Shown: positions 47,901-56,383, counted from the stretch's first letter. The stretch: 64,000 nt of DNA from Bacteroidota bacterium (GCA_016124585.1 WGNL01000001.1:62001-126000), one strand, 5' to 3'. Program-made: numbers and translations. The notes: generated by a model from the sequence alone, not told the origin.

Positions 47901-50900
47901 GTTTTTCACGGTTTTCTTGATTGATTTGACACCACCAGAATTTTTTGGTGTGCCTGCAAATGTGATTTTGCCAGTGGGAAGCCCGATGCCGCCAGTACCA
48001 ACTGTATTTGCAGTGGACAATTGCGACAGCAATGTCCCCGTGAGCTACAACTCCGTAACCACTGGGCCACCCGATAATCAACTGACCACTCGTACTTGGT
48101 CTGCTTCGGATGATTGTGGGAATATTGTGACAGCAACACAGACGATTCTGATTACCAACGACATGACAGCGCCAATCCTTGCTGGTGTGCCACCTGACAT
48201 CACCATCGAAGGCCCCGTGGCTGACCTGCCTAACAATTCTCTAGTGACGGCTTCCGATAACCTCGATGATAACCCGGAAATCACATTCGAAGAAAATAGG
48301 ACCGGGGGTACCTGCTGCTATGTAGTGACCCGCACTTGGACGGCTACTGACGATTTTGGGAACAGCAGCTCAGCTACGCAAACCATCACCGTCACTGACT
48401 CTCAAGCTCCAGTAATTTCTGGGACTGTGGCTGATGTGACGGGTACTTGCAGCCTTGGCGATGTGCCAATACCCCAACTCAGCGCTACCGATAATTGCAC
48501 GGATATTTTGACCACGAGCTTCAGCGCCGATACGACGTTTTTGAATTGTGGCTTCCATGTGTTGCGTACTTGGACTTTCACCGATGAATGTGGCAACACG
48601 GCCATTGCGAAGCAAAATATCCATCTTGAAGATACCGAAGCGCCTGCCATCAATCCGGGCAGTGGCATTGATTTAGCTTTATTTGCTTCACAAAATGCCT
48701 CGCCAAACGGTGGTGTCAGTCTTCATATTGGCGATAAAATTTCGGCAAATGAAACATGGAGCATTGGTAGCCAAACCATGCCCACACTCATCGGCAGCGC
48801 CACTGACAATTGCACCGCAGCTGATCAAATTGGTTATCGGGTGAGCAATATTGTAGAACTGAACAGCGGCTGCACGCATGTTTTCACTGTTACTTTCAAA
48901 GCAGTAGATGCATGCGGCAATGAGTCTTCAACATTCTTCACCGCCACCGCTAGTTTCGAGGATGACCTTGCGCCGAGCTTCGCAACACTGCCGCAAGACC
49001 TGATGGTGAACTGTGGAAATGTTCCAACCGCACTTACGCTAACAGCCACGGACAATATTGGAACACCAACTGTGGCTTTTGATGAAACAACTATGCCTGG
49101 CTGCCCTGTCATCATCACCCGTACTTGGACGGCGACCGATGGATGCGGCAACTCAACCGTTGCGGAGCAAAAAATAGCAATTCATGATATGGAAGCCCCC
49201 GAAATCCTGAACGTGCCAGGCAACGTGGCAGTGAGTTGCAGCAATATCCCACCAGTGGCCATTAACGTGGTGGCAACTGATGATTGCGCTGCCAGTTTGC
49301 CAGTAACATTTTCTGAAACGACGTCGGGCATCGGATGTCAGTACACCATCACCCGCACCTGGACAGCGGTGGATGCCTGCGGCAATTCAGCCATCAAGCA
49401 GCAACATATTTTTGTCGCAGACCACACGGCGCCAATCATTGCAAATGCACCTTCACCTGAATTGACGGTGAGTTGCGAAGCAGGATTGCCAGCAGCCTTA
49501 GCCCTGACCGTAAGTGACAATTGTGATGCTGCTCCTACCATAAATTTTGAGGAAACGACGATGCCAGGTGGTAGTGCTTGTAACTATTCGGTGCTTCGCA
49601 AATGGACGGTAACGGACGCTTGCGGAAACTCGACTGTTGCAGCGCAAACTATCCATATGACAGATTTTACTTCGCCAACGCTCGATAATGTGCCCGCCGA
49701 CATAACGGCGACTTGTGGTAATTTCCCTGCTTCACCGACAGTGACTGGCACTGACAATTGCGATCCGGATGTAGAGGTTATTTTCAAGGAAACAACGGCA
49801 CCTGGCTGCCCACAAAAAATCATCCGCACTTGGCTTGGAGTCGATGACTGTGGCAACCAAACGGAAGCAACCCAAATCATCACGATTTTGGACAACGAAC
49901 CACCTGTGCTCTCAGCCGCGCCCGCTGATTTGAACCTAGCGTGCGGGGCGGATGTGCCAGTTGCTGCGGTGCTCCCAGCTTCTGACAATTGCAGTCAAGT
50001 GACCAACGTAACCATGCAAGAGGTTGTGACTGGGCAAGGATGCAGCCGAACCATAGTTCGTACTTGGACGGCAGTTGACCAATGTGGCAATGCTGCCTCG
50101 GTGAGCCAGACCATTCAGGTGAATGATGTTGAACCTCCTTTATTGTCGGCTGCACCAGCTAATTTGACACTGCATTGTGGCGATCAAATCCCGGTTGCGG
50201 TCATGCTCACAGCCTCTGACAACTGTAGCTCGCACCTGCAAGTTTCATTTTTGGAAACAACGACCAATACCGCTTGCGGACAGGATATCCTGCGCACATG
50301 GACTTCGACGGACGATTGTGGAAATACAAGCACTGCCAGCCAGCTTATTTCAATAGTGGATGACCAGGCGCCTACCGTCCTCGAACCCGCCGACCTGACT
50401 GTAGGTTGTGGTGGTTTGCCACCGGTCGTAACACCTGTTTTCAGCGACAATTGTGACCAAAGCCTGAATATCCAATTCACAGAAATAACAACTCAAATCG
50501 CCTGTGGCAAAAATGTGCTTCGTACTTGGACCGCTACGGACGACTGCGGAAACAGCACCGTGGTGGATCAACTCATCCATGTGATTGACCAGACGCCGCC
50601 TGTCATGAACTTCGCTAATCCATTGCTGACTGGCCTTCAAAGTGGCGACACGTTGGTGATGGATTGTTCCAACGGCTTGATTTTCAACCAATCAGATGTG
50701 ACCGCTACGGATGATTGCAGCAACGTGACGGTGAACTTGGACATGGTGAATTTTGCCTACGGCAACTGTGCTACGGACGGTTATCTCGTCCGGGCCAAAT
50801 TCAACTGGGAAGCGACCGATGCCTGTGGGAACAGCACGAACCTAACGTTGAACGTTCGGGTAGAGGATAATGAGCCACCAATTTTCCCAAATCTTCCAGA

Positions 50901-52692
50901 CATCGTGGTGAATTGCGGTGAAACCGCACCTGATTTCATTGCACCAGTGGTACAGGACGACTGTGGTGATGTGGCAATTTCATTTGCTTCGCAAACTGTC
51001 ACGACCGCCTACGGTCAAGATATTGTGGGCACTTGGACGGCAGTAGACAACTGTGGGAACTCAGCCAACGCTACCCAAACCATGCAAATCTACAGTGTCG
51101 GTGCTGCGCAACTGATGGGAGTGCCCGCCGACCTAACGGTTGACTTGGGCAATGGAGAAGCCATTCCAGCGGTAGCTAACGTCACTGCTGTGGACAATTG
51201 CAGTGGGGCATCGCTTCCGCTGGTTTTTGAGGAAAATAGCCATCAAGCTGGGCCATGCAATACAGTCATCGAGCGGAGTTGGTCTGTGGTGGGCATGAAC
51301 GGTTTGACAGTTTCAGAAACTCAAATCATCACGGTGCTTGACCAAGCTCAGTTTACAGCCAGCATGGCCGCAGACTCATGCAACAGCTCCAATGGTTCTG
51401 TAATATTGAACCCATCCACACTTGATTTTGCTTGGAGCATTGGAGGGTCTGGTGCGGTGCAAACAAACCTTGCCGCAGGCACCTACGCCGTCACTGCAAC
51501 AAATGCCAACGGTTGTTCCAGTACAATTGAGGTAGTTGTAGATGCAGTTTGCAATTGCGAATTGGCTAATGTGAAAGAGGTACGGAGGAACATTACCGCC
51601 TGTGGTGAAAACAAGGGAAAAGCAGTAATCCACATCACTCAAAATACGGCAGACTACCAATATAATTGGTCGCCTGACCTTGGTACCCCCAACAATTTGG
51701 GCAATGCCAGAGCGAACCTGCCTGCTGGCCATTACGAGGTTCAAATCACGTTGAACAGCTTAGCTAGTTGCATGACTTCGACTTCATTTGACATTGAAGA
51801 TGACTGCGCAGATTGCGGGGCAATTTTCGGAGATTTACCTACTTCAATCTCGGCCCCCTCTGGCCCTGTGGATGTTTGCTTGCCAGTGCCGTTTGGCTTG
51901 ACTTCAAACTACGAGATTAGGGTGGATGGGCAAGTCTTTACTGGAATGTTGGAGCCTTGTGCTCCGCATTTGGTGAAGGTTTACAGTTATGCCAATGTGC
52001 CGACAGTAGGTGGTTATTCAGTAATTTGGGAGCATGATGGAACAACGTTCTACACGCTACTCGACCAGTTGTCAGAGTTGGTGCCAGCCATGAATTTTGT
52101 TGACCCGAATGGCCACTGGTTCGATGATGCAACGGCAAAGGAAATTTCTACAACAAATCTGGGTGGTGATTACGGCCAGTTGAGCATTCGCCAGAATGGA
52201 ACTGGATTAGTGAAAAACCTTTCTGCCACAACTACGACTACCAATACAGGTACGCTGTTGACCCTGCCTAGTGGAGGACACGAAATTAGTTACTTGAATT
52301 CGTCCACCGGCTGCACGGACGAGCTGTTCGTCAATATTAGCGGAGAGGAGGGGGAATCTACCTTCGTTCTACCCGACCAAAATGTGGACGCTAGGGCTGA
52401 GTCGGATGTCAATGGAGAAGCTGCCGCCGCAGGTATTTTGGTGTACAACGGATTTTCACCTAACGGCGATGGCAAAAACGATTATTTCAAAATAGAAGGA
52501 CTGGACAAATACCCGCACCACATGTTGAGGATTTACAATGGTTATGGGAGAATGGTATTCAAGACAGGCCATTATTTGAGCGATTGGGGTGGCTCTTGGG
52601 GCCAAAACAATTTGCCGAATGGCACATACTACTACTTGCTGGAGGATGGAAAGGGTAAGACTTATACTGGTTATGTTCAAGTTAAACGGTAA
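38974..52692 (+). CDS. Very large T9SS-secreted adhesin-like protein (SdrD_B-like, DUF11, 24 HYR-like modules, type B sorting domain)
   Basis: 4572 residues. Signal segment (about 10-30); PKD-like and GCDSI-type repeats (about 75-265); three SprB-like repeats (about 270-505); DUF11 (about 508-680); seven SdrD_B/prealbumin-like units (41023-44085), the first five being near-regular 460-base repeats with GNLVFxDxDNDGxFNN and YYFVKLxGxGIPANY; a second DUF11 (about 1705-1850); a further SdrD_B-like stretch; a PKD-like domain; 24 HYR-like Ig modules (about 2168-4120; PADLTVxC, DNCD, RTWTATDDCGN, SQTITV); two SprB-like units; one copy of the long Cys-rich module A (about 4281-4458); and a type B T9SS sorting domain (FSPNGDGKNDYFKIEG, LPNGTYYYLLE). 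The many Asp-rich turns suggest calcium-stabilised, rod-like repeats. Surface location follows from the sorting domain; an adhesin role is inferred. Confidence 0.9.
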   Translation: MKKRNTLHKGVMAIFILAIQFLVTGFLPCSTHHFALEVWQSLSATHKLQAFLHQNSCSDFLSETTSVQVAQPYIGNDETICTGDTLVFVAFPDISISNDSIPGDWVVRLQTGSTANPSMASGDSILTVVFTNTTDSILVDTVIFSNAGTSDTALVTVYPNAFYTYSDFICEGQTSFFNGQFLSVSGTYYDTLSTYLGCDSIIELELTVFPTSTETFNYTGCAGDGFYIVVNGVVYDQNHPVGTEYLPNQYGCDSIVEVNMAFESLTVSGVVYDVTYPGGDDGHIDLTVSGPSEPFTYDWSNDGPENPDNDPKDITGLVVGQYTVTVTNATGCTATAVFHVEQPTCNILLSATATDALCYAGASGTIDLTVSGSGAPFTYDWSNDGADVPDNDPQDLTGLPAGTYTVTVTDKYDCIEFLSIQVGQPDPLEIIGNVGNVSSVGASDGFIDITAVGGTPNYTYDWSNDGPENPGNDPEDLFDLMADTYIVTVTDANSCTESQIFNVNNPLIFDLALRKTLAVGQSVAVLPGEDVTFTITVFNQGQLAATNVLVIDYLPTNMTFSSSQNPSWVNFGAGPTLFIPSLAAGASYSKNIILSVSPTAPNGAINNYAEISSADDADPDTTGPPTDIDSNPNAYQSDDPGGLPGSSADDVITGDGTGAPGSNDPLTDEDDHDGAAVVVSLPSLTLGNLVFKDFDNDGLYNNLDEGISGVEVDLYDAGLDHIRGTGDDVLMDNQVTNFAGEYNFITYSEGYYYVVLNGNGIPANYISSTGNGVFDMSGAGPFEPATGANDDIDNVDDGTQSGILIISEVIQLAFGTEPDGDDNFTVDFGLYEPQLPPTVSLGDLVFFDYENDGIFNNADDGIANVEVQLYDAGPDETKGTMDDQYLESQFTNGFGEYLFEGLEEGFYYVVLTGNGIPANYISSTGDGIYDMDGAGPFEPATGTNLNINNQDDGTQVGDTISSEVIELLLGDEPDGDINLTVDFGFYEPQIPTLSLGNLIFHDYENDGIFNNTDGGIEDVEVELYSAGADHLANTGDDQYIATQYTNGFGEYLFMGLGEGFYFVKLTGVGIPANHVSSTGDGIYDMDGAGAYEPATGTDLNVDNTDDGTQMGAMIVSGVIELTAFEEPDVNENRTLDFGLYEPQIQPTLSLGNLVFSDLDNDGVFNNSDIGLEDVEVSIYEAGADHLANTSDDLFIETQTTNGFGQYLFTGLLEGFYFIKLTGVGIPTNYVSSTGDGIYDMDGAGAYEPATGVDDNVDNEDDGTQMNTIISSDVFELSLGDELDGDVNLTVDFGLYEPQIEPTVSLGNLVFHDKENDGIFNNNDEGIGGVTVQLFDAGFDQTRATADDIFKDSLFTNSAGEYLFSNLPEGYYFVKLNGNGLPANYVSSTGDGVLDNDGSGAFEPAVGTDGNMDNVDDGTQIGSAILSDVIKLTLGNEPDGDVNNTVDFGLYEPQMPASVGNFVWYDNNHNGQQDFNETGVENVNVKLFSTGPDGVKGGTDDFLAASQTTNSSGVFYVQNLLPGTYYLVFNPLSFPPNFSPTLQNSGDVATDSDADAMGITDVFTLASGEVNVSLDFGLFPAPASIGDFVWQDLNNNGMQDGGEPGIENIAVVLLDLGNDGMIGNDDNQIASTVTNASGQYSFSNVIPGSYYLVFDPTSFPQGFAPVTQNVSGSDNNDSDANAMGITEAFQIHAGDVNNTRDLGLYSSDFDLALTKTLSPGQSTSVDVGDEISYTITVTNQGANPVYNVKITDHYPAGLILSAGNMGWSTVAQNTVEYTIAGPIQPGDAVAVQILLTVQYAASGATLQNMAEVTNAEDINGDVITDLDSTPNNNNPGEDDMGDVSIELIPHDPTGWIFCEKTGKIITGGTISVTGPNGIPNSQVFIVNDGSNGYYEFYTDGTPGVYTLSYTHPMGYPLSVTCPEMAGPFDPTGQPDPIVFGVDTVNAMYLSDPTCVSNPHYLSFDIEPGDPNIHLNNLPVSCGYISAIVCEDTNFNDLIDAGDALQIGETVYLYDCADLTTPIDSTVTDVNGRYSFDALLPGDYIVGVGLLPNYRFVSTGNINQTGFSDCMTLAWGDCDTTKTFCRYACPSIDAGPDIDHCSSANASQLDANLAHGTGNFTWTPATGLSDPNIENPVASPASSTTYNIAFNDGFGCVAFDTISINVGSSTPYLANMPATDLTAQCAPLPVDDPVFADDCDASLTISTDTTTTLTPCGFVQTIDWTATNDEGNTATFSQTLTVEDTLPPTMTANHAFFGAILDGDSLTADCSMIPSLDSIGFAAFDNCSATTVNFTENIIYGDCPTDGFYQFRHCGWTATDACGNTDSLFFFVTIYDNAPPVLAPAPADITVSCGAVPMPAILGATDNCDDFPTVTVTEFTTYDSSGCLSQILRVWTAEDDCGNTSTDSQTITITDTIAPSLVGVPADLSLDCSSPVPAPATVTASDACDADITVIFNQSYIGNPSTACYSIVRTWMATDDCGNTGSASQTIIIFDDMPPILSGVPADTTYDCSTPVPFAATVTATDNCDPDVPVVFSEVITGNSSTGCFSIVRTWSATDDCGNNTSASQTIIVNDNTPPLLSGVPADLTIDCGTPVPTPANVTASDLCDANVPVVYNQNINGNPATACYVMTRTWTATDDCGNSVSASQTITVEDHTAPTLSAYPADVTVTCVSQIPPAPSITASDDCDTDVPVLFVQSSTGNPAGCNYQLMRTWGAADDCGNSVSWTQTITVNDDEPPVLVSVPADVVINCSDPVPTPASVTATDNCDPSVSVSMSTNYVGDSTSGCYIINRTWTATDDCGNSVSASQKITVRDLIAPDLIGVPNNGSANCDNLPGDNVTAIDNCDANVVVVITDQVQSSVNGCPTQILRRWTATDDCGNTRIASRTFNVSNTDVPVITILEPSLASVQDGDTLYLECDDLPGLSAASAIGSEDCCGAPTITFHETAVAGNCQTNGYMAMMHCGWTATDCCGNTGSLFFTVFLIDLTPPEFFGVPANVILPVGSPMPPVPTVFAVDNCDSNVPVSYNSVTTGPPDNQLTTRTWSASDDCGNIVTATQTILITNDMTAPILAGVPPDITIEGPVADLPNNSLVTASDNLDDNPEITFEENRTGGTCCYVVTRTWTATDDFGNSSSATQTITVTDSQAPVISGTVADVTGTCSLGDVPIPQLSATDNCTDILTTSFSADTTFLNCGFHVLRTWTFTDECGNTAIAKQNIHLEDTEAPAINPGSGIDLALFASQNASPNGGVSLHIGDKISANETWSIGSQTMPTLIGSATDNCTAADQIGYRVSNIVELNSGCTHVFTVTFKAVDACGNESSTFFTATASFEDDLAPSFATLPQDLMVNCGNVPTALTLTATDNIGTPTVAFDETTMPGCPVIITRTWTATDGCGNSTVAEQKIAIHDMEAPEILNVPGNVAVSCSNIPPVAINVVATDDCAASLPVTFSETTSGIGCQYTITRTWTAVDACGNSAIKQQHIFVADHTAPIIANAPSPELTVSCEAGLPAALALTVSDNCDAAPTINFEETTMPGGSACNYSVLRKWTVTDACGNSTVAAQTIHMTDFTSPTLDNVPADITATCGNFPASPTVTGTDNCDPDVEVIFKETTAPGCPQKIIRTWLGVDDCGNQTEATQIITILDNEPPVLSAAPADLNLACGADVPVAAVLPASDNCSQVTNVTMQEVVTGQGCSRTIVRTWTAVDQCGNAASVSQTIQVNDVEPPLLSAAPANLTLHCGDQIPVAVMLTASDNCSSHLQVSFLETTTNTACGQDILRTWTSTDDCGNTSTASQLISIVDDQAPTVLEPADLTVGCGGLPPVVTPVFSDNCDQSLNIQFTEITTQIACGKNVLRTWTATDDCGNSTVVDQLIHVIDQTPPVMNFANPLLTGLQSGDTLVMDCSNGLIFNQSDVTATDDCSNVTVNLDMVNFAYGNCATDGYLVRAKFNWEATDACGNSTNLTLNVRVEDNEPPIFPNLPDIVVNCGETAPDFIAPVVQDDCGDVAISFASQTVTTAYGQDIVGTWTAVDNCGNSANATQTMQIYSVGAAQLMGVPADLTVDLGNGEAIPAVANVTAVDNCSGASLPLVFEENSHQAGPCNTVIERSWSVVGMNGLTVSETQIITVLDQAQFTASMAADSCNSSNGSVILNPSTLDFAWSIGGSGAVQTNLAAGTYAVTATNANGCSSTIEVVVDAVCNCELANVKEVRRNITACGENKGKAVIHITQNTADYQYNWSPDLGTPNNLGNARANLPAGHYEVQITLNSLASCMTSTSFDIEDDCADCGAIFGDLPTSISAPSGPVDVCLPVPFGLTSNYEIRVDGQVFTGMLEPCAPHLVKVYSYANVPTVGGYSVIWEHDGTTFYTLLDQLSELVPAMNFVDPNGHWFDDATAKEISTTNLGGDYGQLSIRQNGTGLVKNLSATTTTTNTGTLLTLPSGGHEISYLNSSTGCTDELFVNISGEEGESTFVLPDQNVDARAESDVNGEAAAAGILVYNGFSPNGDGKNDYFKIEGLDKYPHHMLRIYNGYGRMVFKTGHYLSDWGGSWGQNNLPNGTYYYLLEDGKGKTYTGYVQVKR
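41023..43330 (+). repeat. Five tandem SdrD_B-like repeats of about 460 bp
   Basis: Units start near 41023, 41486, 41944, 42410 and 42876. Protein segments such as SSTGDGIYDMDGAG and VDFGLYEPQ recur almost unchanged, so these are the most conserved repeats in the window. Two shorter units (from 43336 and 43717) follow without the 70-residue STGDGxxDxDGAG extension. Confidence 0.85.
45475..51345 (+). repeat. Array of 24 HYR-like Ig modules
   Basis: 24 units, mostly 75-85 codons, each ending with a DCGN-type motif and an SQTITVxD-type strand. Units 2, 10 and 22 are longer variants with a DGDT/SGDT-like motif and an extra GxCxTxGY segment. Unit 12 has DDFGN in place of DDCGN, and unit 24 has lost the DCGN motif. 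Confidence 0.85.
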
Positions 52693-52720
52693 AAAAACTA
52701 GTATCCTCTTTTAGATTGAA

Positions 52721-52752
52721 GGGTGGGGGCGTATTTGCTCCCACCTTTTTTA
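52721..52752 (+). terminator. Intrinsic terminator after the 38974 gene
   Basis: Stem GGTGGGGGC (52722-52730) / GCTCCCACC (52737-52745), nine pairs with one G-U, followed by six T residues. Confidence 0.92.
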
Positions 52753-52869
52753 TTGTCCTTTTGCTGGTTCAGCCTGTGTTTTTTCGGTTTTGGGAAATGC
52801 GAATCCCTGTTTAGTGGCATGGCGGCGATTATTGAGTAGATTTGATTTCCGTATTTTAAAAATTTAAAC

Positions 52870-53427
52870 ATGGGTTTTCGACTTATTTTATTTTTTATTC
52901 CATTGGTTTTATTAGGCACTGCATTGCCGGAAGGCACGAAATTCACCACCCAAAGTGGGATAATTCAGTTTAAATCAGATGCGCCGTTGGAGGTCATTGA
53001 GGCCAAATCTAAAATGCTGAAAGGTGTAATAGATATGGAAGAAAGGGCTTTCGCTTTTTCAGTGGACGTGAGCAGTTTTGAAGGTTTCAACAGCCCACTG
53101 CAACGAGAGCATTTCAACGAAAACTACTTGGAAACCAAGCGTTATAAGACAGCAACCTTCATCGGGAAAATCATTGAGAAGGATGATTTTACGAAGGATG
53201 GAACTTACTCCATCCGTACGAAAGGAAAGTTGACGGTGCATGGAATAACGAAAGAGCGTATCATCAAGAGTGAGGTGACAACTAAGGACGGTGTGATCAA
53301 AGTCCGCTCCAATTTCACAGTGCTGCTGGAGGAGCATGGCATTTCTATTCCCAAAATAGTTTATCAGAAAATAGCCGAGGAAATAACTGTGGACGTTGCG
53401 GCAGACTTGGTAGAAATGAAGGGGTAA
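52870..53427 (+). CDS. YceI-family exported protein
   Basis: 185 residues: a signal peptide (about 1-20), then a YceI-like lipocalin-type beta barrel. Recognisable features are the opening FTTQSGIIQFKSDAP, the central segment HFNENYLETKRYKTATFIG with the family pattern M/F-x-x-xLxxxxYPxxxF, and GKLTVHGITKER. YceI proteins bind isoprenoid-like lipids in the periplasm, but their cellular role is poorly fixed. It is only 40 bases ahead of the sensor gene, so the two may be co-transcribed. Confidence 0.88.
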   Translation: MGFRLILFFIPLVLLGTALPEGTKFTTQSGIIQFKSDAPLEVIEAKSKMLKGVIDMEERAFAFSVDVSSFEGFNSPLQREHFNENYLETKRYKTATFIGKIIEKDDFTKDGTYSIRTKGKLTVHGITKERIIKSEVTTKDGVIKVRSNFTVLLEEHGISIPKIVYQKIAEEITVDVAADLVEMKG

Positions 53428-53466
53428 ATTTGCCCAGCTGCTTTTCAGCTATTGCTTTATGTTTTG

Positions 53467-56364
53467 ATGAAAAAACACACCGTACTAATCCTTTTGTTGC
53501 TAGTTACTCTGCCGATTTTACGGGGGCAATCACCCAGTTTCAAGCTTTGCAACATCCAGGAATTTTTTCCCACCGCCAAAGCGGAGATGATGTACGAAGA
53601 CAGGAACAGCTTGATGTGGTTTGGTGCGACCGAAGGGTTTTTTTTGTACGATGGCATTGAATTTCTACAGTATTTGAAGGAAGACAGTACTAGCCAGCAT
53701 GTCCGGGCTATATACCAAGATAAAGAAATGCTGCACTGGATAGGTTACGATGATGGGTCGGTGTATTTTATCAAAAACCAAAGACTGCAACGTTGGGTAC
53801 CAGAAGAGGGAACGCCAAAAGTGCCAATCACTGGCTTTGCCGAGGACACGGAAGGGCGGTTTTGGGTATCCACCTACGGTGAGGGAGCCTATTATTTGGA
53901 AGCGGGTAGGCTTTACAATTTCAATACAGATGATGGGCTTTTGGGAGACGATATTTATGTGATGGCCAAAGATAAACTAGGCAGGATTTGGCTGGGCTCT
54001 GATGGCGGCATCAGTATTTGCAGTGTAAAAAATGGCAAGAAGCTGGTGGAAAATTTGACCCGTGAAGATGGTTTGCCCGATGAAATAGTCAGGGAAATAC
54101 TTCCCGACCCGAACGGTGACATGTGGATTGGTAGTTTTGATGAGGGAGTTTGTCGCTACAAGACCAAGGAACGGCGCTTTGATTTTCCAATAAAAAATTG
54201 GATACATGGGACAGTGAATTGCTTGGCTCTTTTCAAAGAAAAAGAACTCTGGATTGGTACGGAGGGTAATGGCTTGTGGCGATACAATTTACAGGATGAA
54301 AAGCTACGGCAACTGCCAAATGGACGAAATTTTGACAAAGCTAAGATCTATGATCTGCACCGTGACATCGAAGGGAATATCTGGACTGTGAGCAACACGG
54401 AAGGGATTAGCTACGCTAATCGGCAGTTCGAATTTACCCAAGTGGGCCTTCAAGAAATTCAGGCGGTGCTGACAGACAGGGAAGACCGACTTTGGGTAGG
54501 CACCCCCAATGGGCTTTTTTCAAAAAATTTGAGGCTGGGTGATGGCGCTGGTTTTCAACCACATTTCAAAGCGCTCGGATTGAATGTCATCAGCCTGTAC
54601 GAGGATGGATTTGGACGGATTTGGTTGGGTACTTTTGATTGTGGGGCACTTTGTTTTGACCCAAAGAATGGTAAGCTGCGCCGGTTTCTGGAAACAGATG
54701 GCTTGGCAAACAACAATGTGCTTTCCATTGCTGGCGCTAATGGCAAGGTTTGGTTGGCAACGCTGGGAGGTGCTTCCGAAATTGAGGCAACAGCCAACTT
54801 GTTGGATGGACAGGACATTAAAATCAAAAACTACCAAAAAAAGAATGGACTCAGCACGGATTTTATTTATAAAGTGTTAATAGACAGCAAGAACCGAACA
54901 TGGTTTGCTACTGACGGACAGGGGATAAGTTGTTTGGAAAATGGTAAAATAAGCAACTACTCAACCCTAGAAAATGAAAATAAGCAGGTCAAAAAATCGC
55001 CCTACGAAGGACTGAAAGCGGTATATTCCATGACGGAAGACCATGAAGGCAACCTTTGGTTGAGCACCGCTACGGATGGGATTTTTAAATTCGATGGACA
55101 AAGTTTTAGCCATCTGGCCATGAAAGAGGGCCTACGGGATCTTGCCATCACGAGCTTAGTGACCGATGCAAAAGGGCAAGTTGTTATCGTGCACCAGTCA
55201 GGCGTTGACCTCCTGACGCCTAGTACCCAGCACCTTATTTACTACGATGAAGAGCTTGGCTTGAGCGAGATTGAGCCCCATTTGAATGCAACGTGTACGG
55301 ACAGTTGGGGCAATATTTGGATAGGGGTAAAAAACGGACTCATCAAGTACACCCCACTGAACGAGCAGCTTGAAATTGATCCACGCACAAGGTTGGAGTC
55401 GGTGTCAGTTTCTTTGCGACCCATTGATTTTCAAAAAATCACGAAGCTCTCACATGGTCAAAATGATGTGACATTCAATTTCGTGGGAGTCTGGTACACT
55501 GACCCGAACAGCGTAAAATACCGCTACAAACTGGAAGGTTACAACACGGATTGGATAACAACAAAAGACCGTCAAGTCAATTTTTCGCAGTTGCCACCAG
55601 ACCATTATACCTTCATGGTCACGAGCACCGAAAACGACGCTTGGCTGGATGAGCCAATTGTTGCCTGGTCTTTTGAAATCATGCCGCCAGTTTGGCGCAG
55701 GTGGTGGTTTGTTTCGGCTGTTTTGCTGGCAATAAGCAGCCTGTTCTACTGGTATTTGAAGGCGAGGGACAAGCGAAAAGAGCGGGTTTTCTTATTGGAA
55801 AAAGAACAGGTGGAAAATGAATTGGCAGTCATCAAATCTCAAATAAATCCGCATTTTTTGTTCAATAGTTTTAACACGCTGATAGGTGTCATAGAGGAAG
55901 ACCCAACGGCGGCAGTCGAATACGTGGAGCAGCTCTCGGATTTCTATCGTTCAATGTTGCAACTGCGTGACAAGGAAGTTATTACACTAAAAGAAGAAGC
56001 TGAATTGGTGTCACATTACGGTTATTTACTTAAAAAAAGGTATGGTGAGAATTTTAATTTGAATACCCATCTCAATGGCCATACAGGTTTTATCATCCCA
56101 CTGACGCTTCAAATCTTAGTCGAAAATGCCGTTAAGCACAATGTCATCTCAAAACTGAAACCACTCACAGTCAATATTTCCATGGAAAGCAAAGATTGTA
56201 TTTTGGTAGAGAACAACCTCCAGCCAAAAGTTCAGCCAGAGGCTTCTACAAAATTCGGCTTGGCAAGCCTGCAGCGCCGATATGAATTGTTGGGAGGCCG
56301 GGTCGTAAAAGTGGAAAAAACAGCAAGCCATTTTAGGGTCTGCATTCCGATAATCGAATCATAA
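53467..56364 (+). CDS. Sensor histidine kinase with two-component-regulator propeller ectodomain (LytS/YehU type kinase)
   Basis: 965 residues from 53467 (a start at 53452 adds five residues before the signal peptide). Signal peptide (about 1-20); many Reg_prop repeats forming a large beta propeller (about 30-640; motifs such as GRIWLGSDGG and DRLWVGTPNG); a Y_Y_Y domain (about 665-735; YRYKLEGYNTDW); one membrane helix (about 745-765); a short coiled coil; and a His_kinase domain with INPHFLFNSFNTL (about 792) containing the phospho-accepting His and ATP-site ENAVKHN (about 885). Unlike full hybrid systems it has no receiver or AraC output. The next gene, 19 bases on, encodes its likely LytTR partner. 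In Bacteroidota such sensors often respond to periplasmic ligands such as glycans; the ligand here is unknown. Confidence 0.92.
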   Translation: MKKHTVLILLLLVTLPILRGQSPSFKLCNIQEFFPTAKAEMMYEDRNSLMWFGATEGFFLYDGIEFLQYLKEDSTSQHVRAIYQDKEMLHWIGYDDGSVYFIKNQRLQRWVPEEGTPKVPITGFAEDTEGRFWVSTYGEGAYYLEAGRLYNFNTDDGLLGDDIYVMAKDKLGRIWLGSDGGISICSVKNGKKLVENLTREDGLPDEIVREILPDPNGDMWIGSFDEGVCRYKTKERRFDFPIKNWIHGTVNCLALFKEKELWIGTEGNGLWRYNLQDEKLRQLPNGRNFDKAKIYDLHRDIEGNIWTVSNTEGISYANRQFEFTQVGLQEIQAVLTDREDRLWVGTPNGLFSKNLRLGDGAGFQPHFKALGLNVISLYEDGFGRIWLGTFDCGALCFDPKNGKLRRFLETDGLANNNVLSIAGANGKVWLATLGGASEIEATANLLDGQDIKIKNYQKKNGLSTDFIYKVLIDSKNRTWFATDGQGISCLENGKISNYSTLENENKQVKKSPYEGLKAVYSMTEDHEGNLWLSTATDGIFKFDGQSFSHLAMKEGLRDLAITSLVTDAKGQVVIVHQSGVDLLTPSTQHLIYYDEELGLSEIEPHLNATCTDSWGNIWIGVKNGLIKYTPLNEQLEIDPRTRLESVSVSLRPIDFQKITKLSHGQNDVTFNFVGVWYTDPNSVKYRYKLEGYNTDWITTKDRQVNFSQLPPDHYTFMVTSTENDAWLDEPIVAWSFEIMPPVWRRWWFVSAVLLAISSLFYWYLKARDKRKERVFLLEKEQVENELAVIKSQINPHFLFNSFNTLIGVIEEDPTAAVEYVEQLSDFYRSMLQLRDKEVITLKEEAELVSHYGYLLKKRYGENFNLNTHLNGHTGFIIPLTLQILVENAVKHNVISKLKPLTVNISMESKDCILVENNLQPKVQPEASTKFGLASLQRRYELLGGRVVKVEKTASHFRVCIPIIES

Positions 56365-56383
56365 ACTGATAAAAATTACAAAC

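Noticed and set aside
9907..52692. Many open frames of 60-190 codons on the opposite strand or other frames of the giant genes
   Set aside because: They are shadows of long biased coding frames; none shows a recognisable domain, and all lie inside strongly supported genes.
53430..53660. 76-codon frame overlapping the sensor kinase start
   Set aside because: It lies out of frame over the kinase signal peptide and first propeller motif, with no domain of its own.
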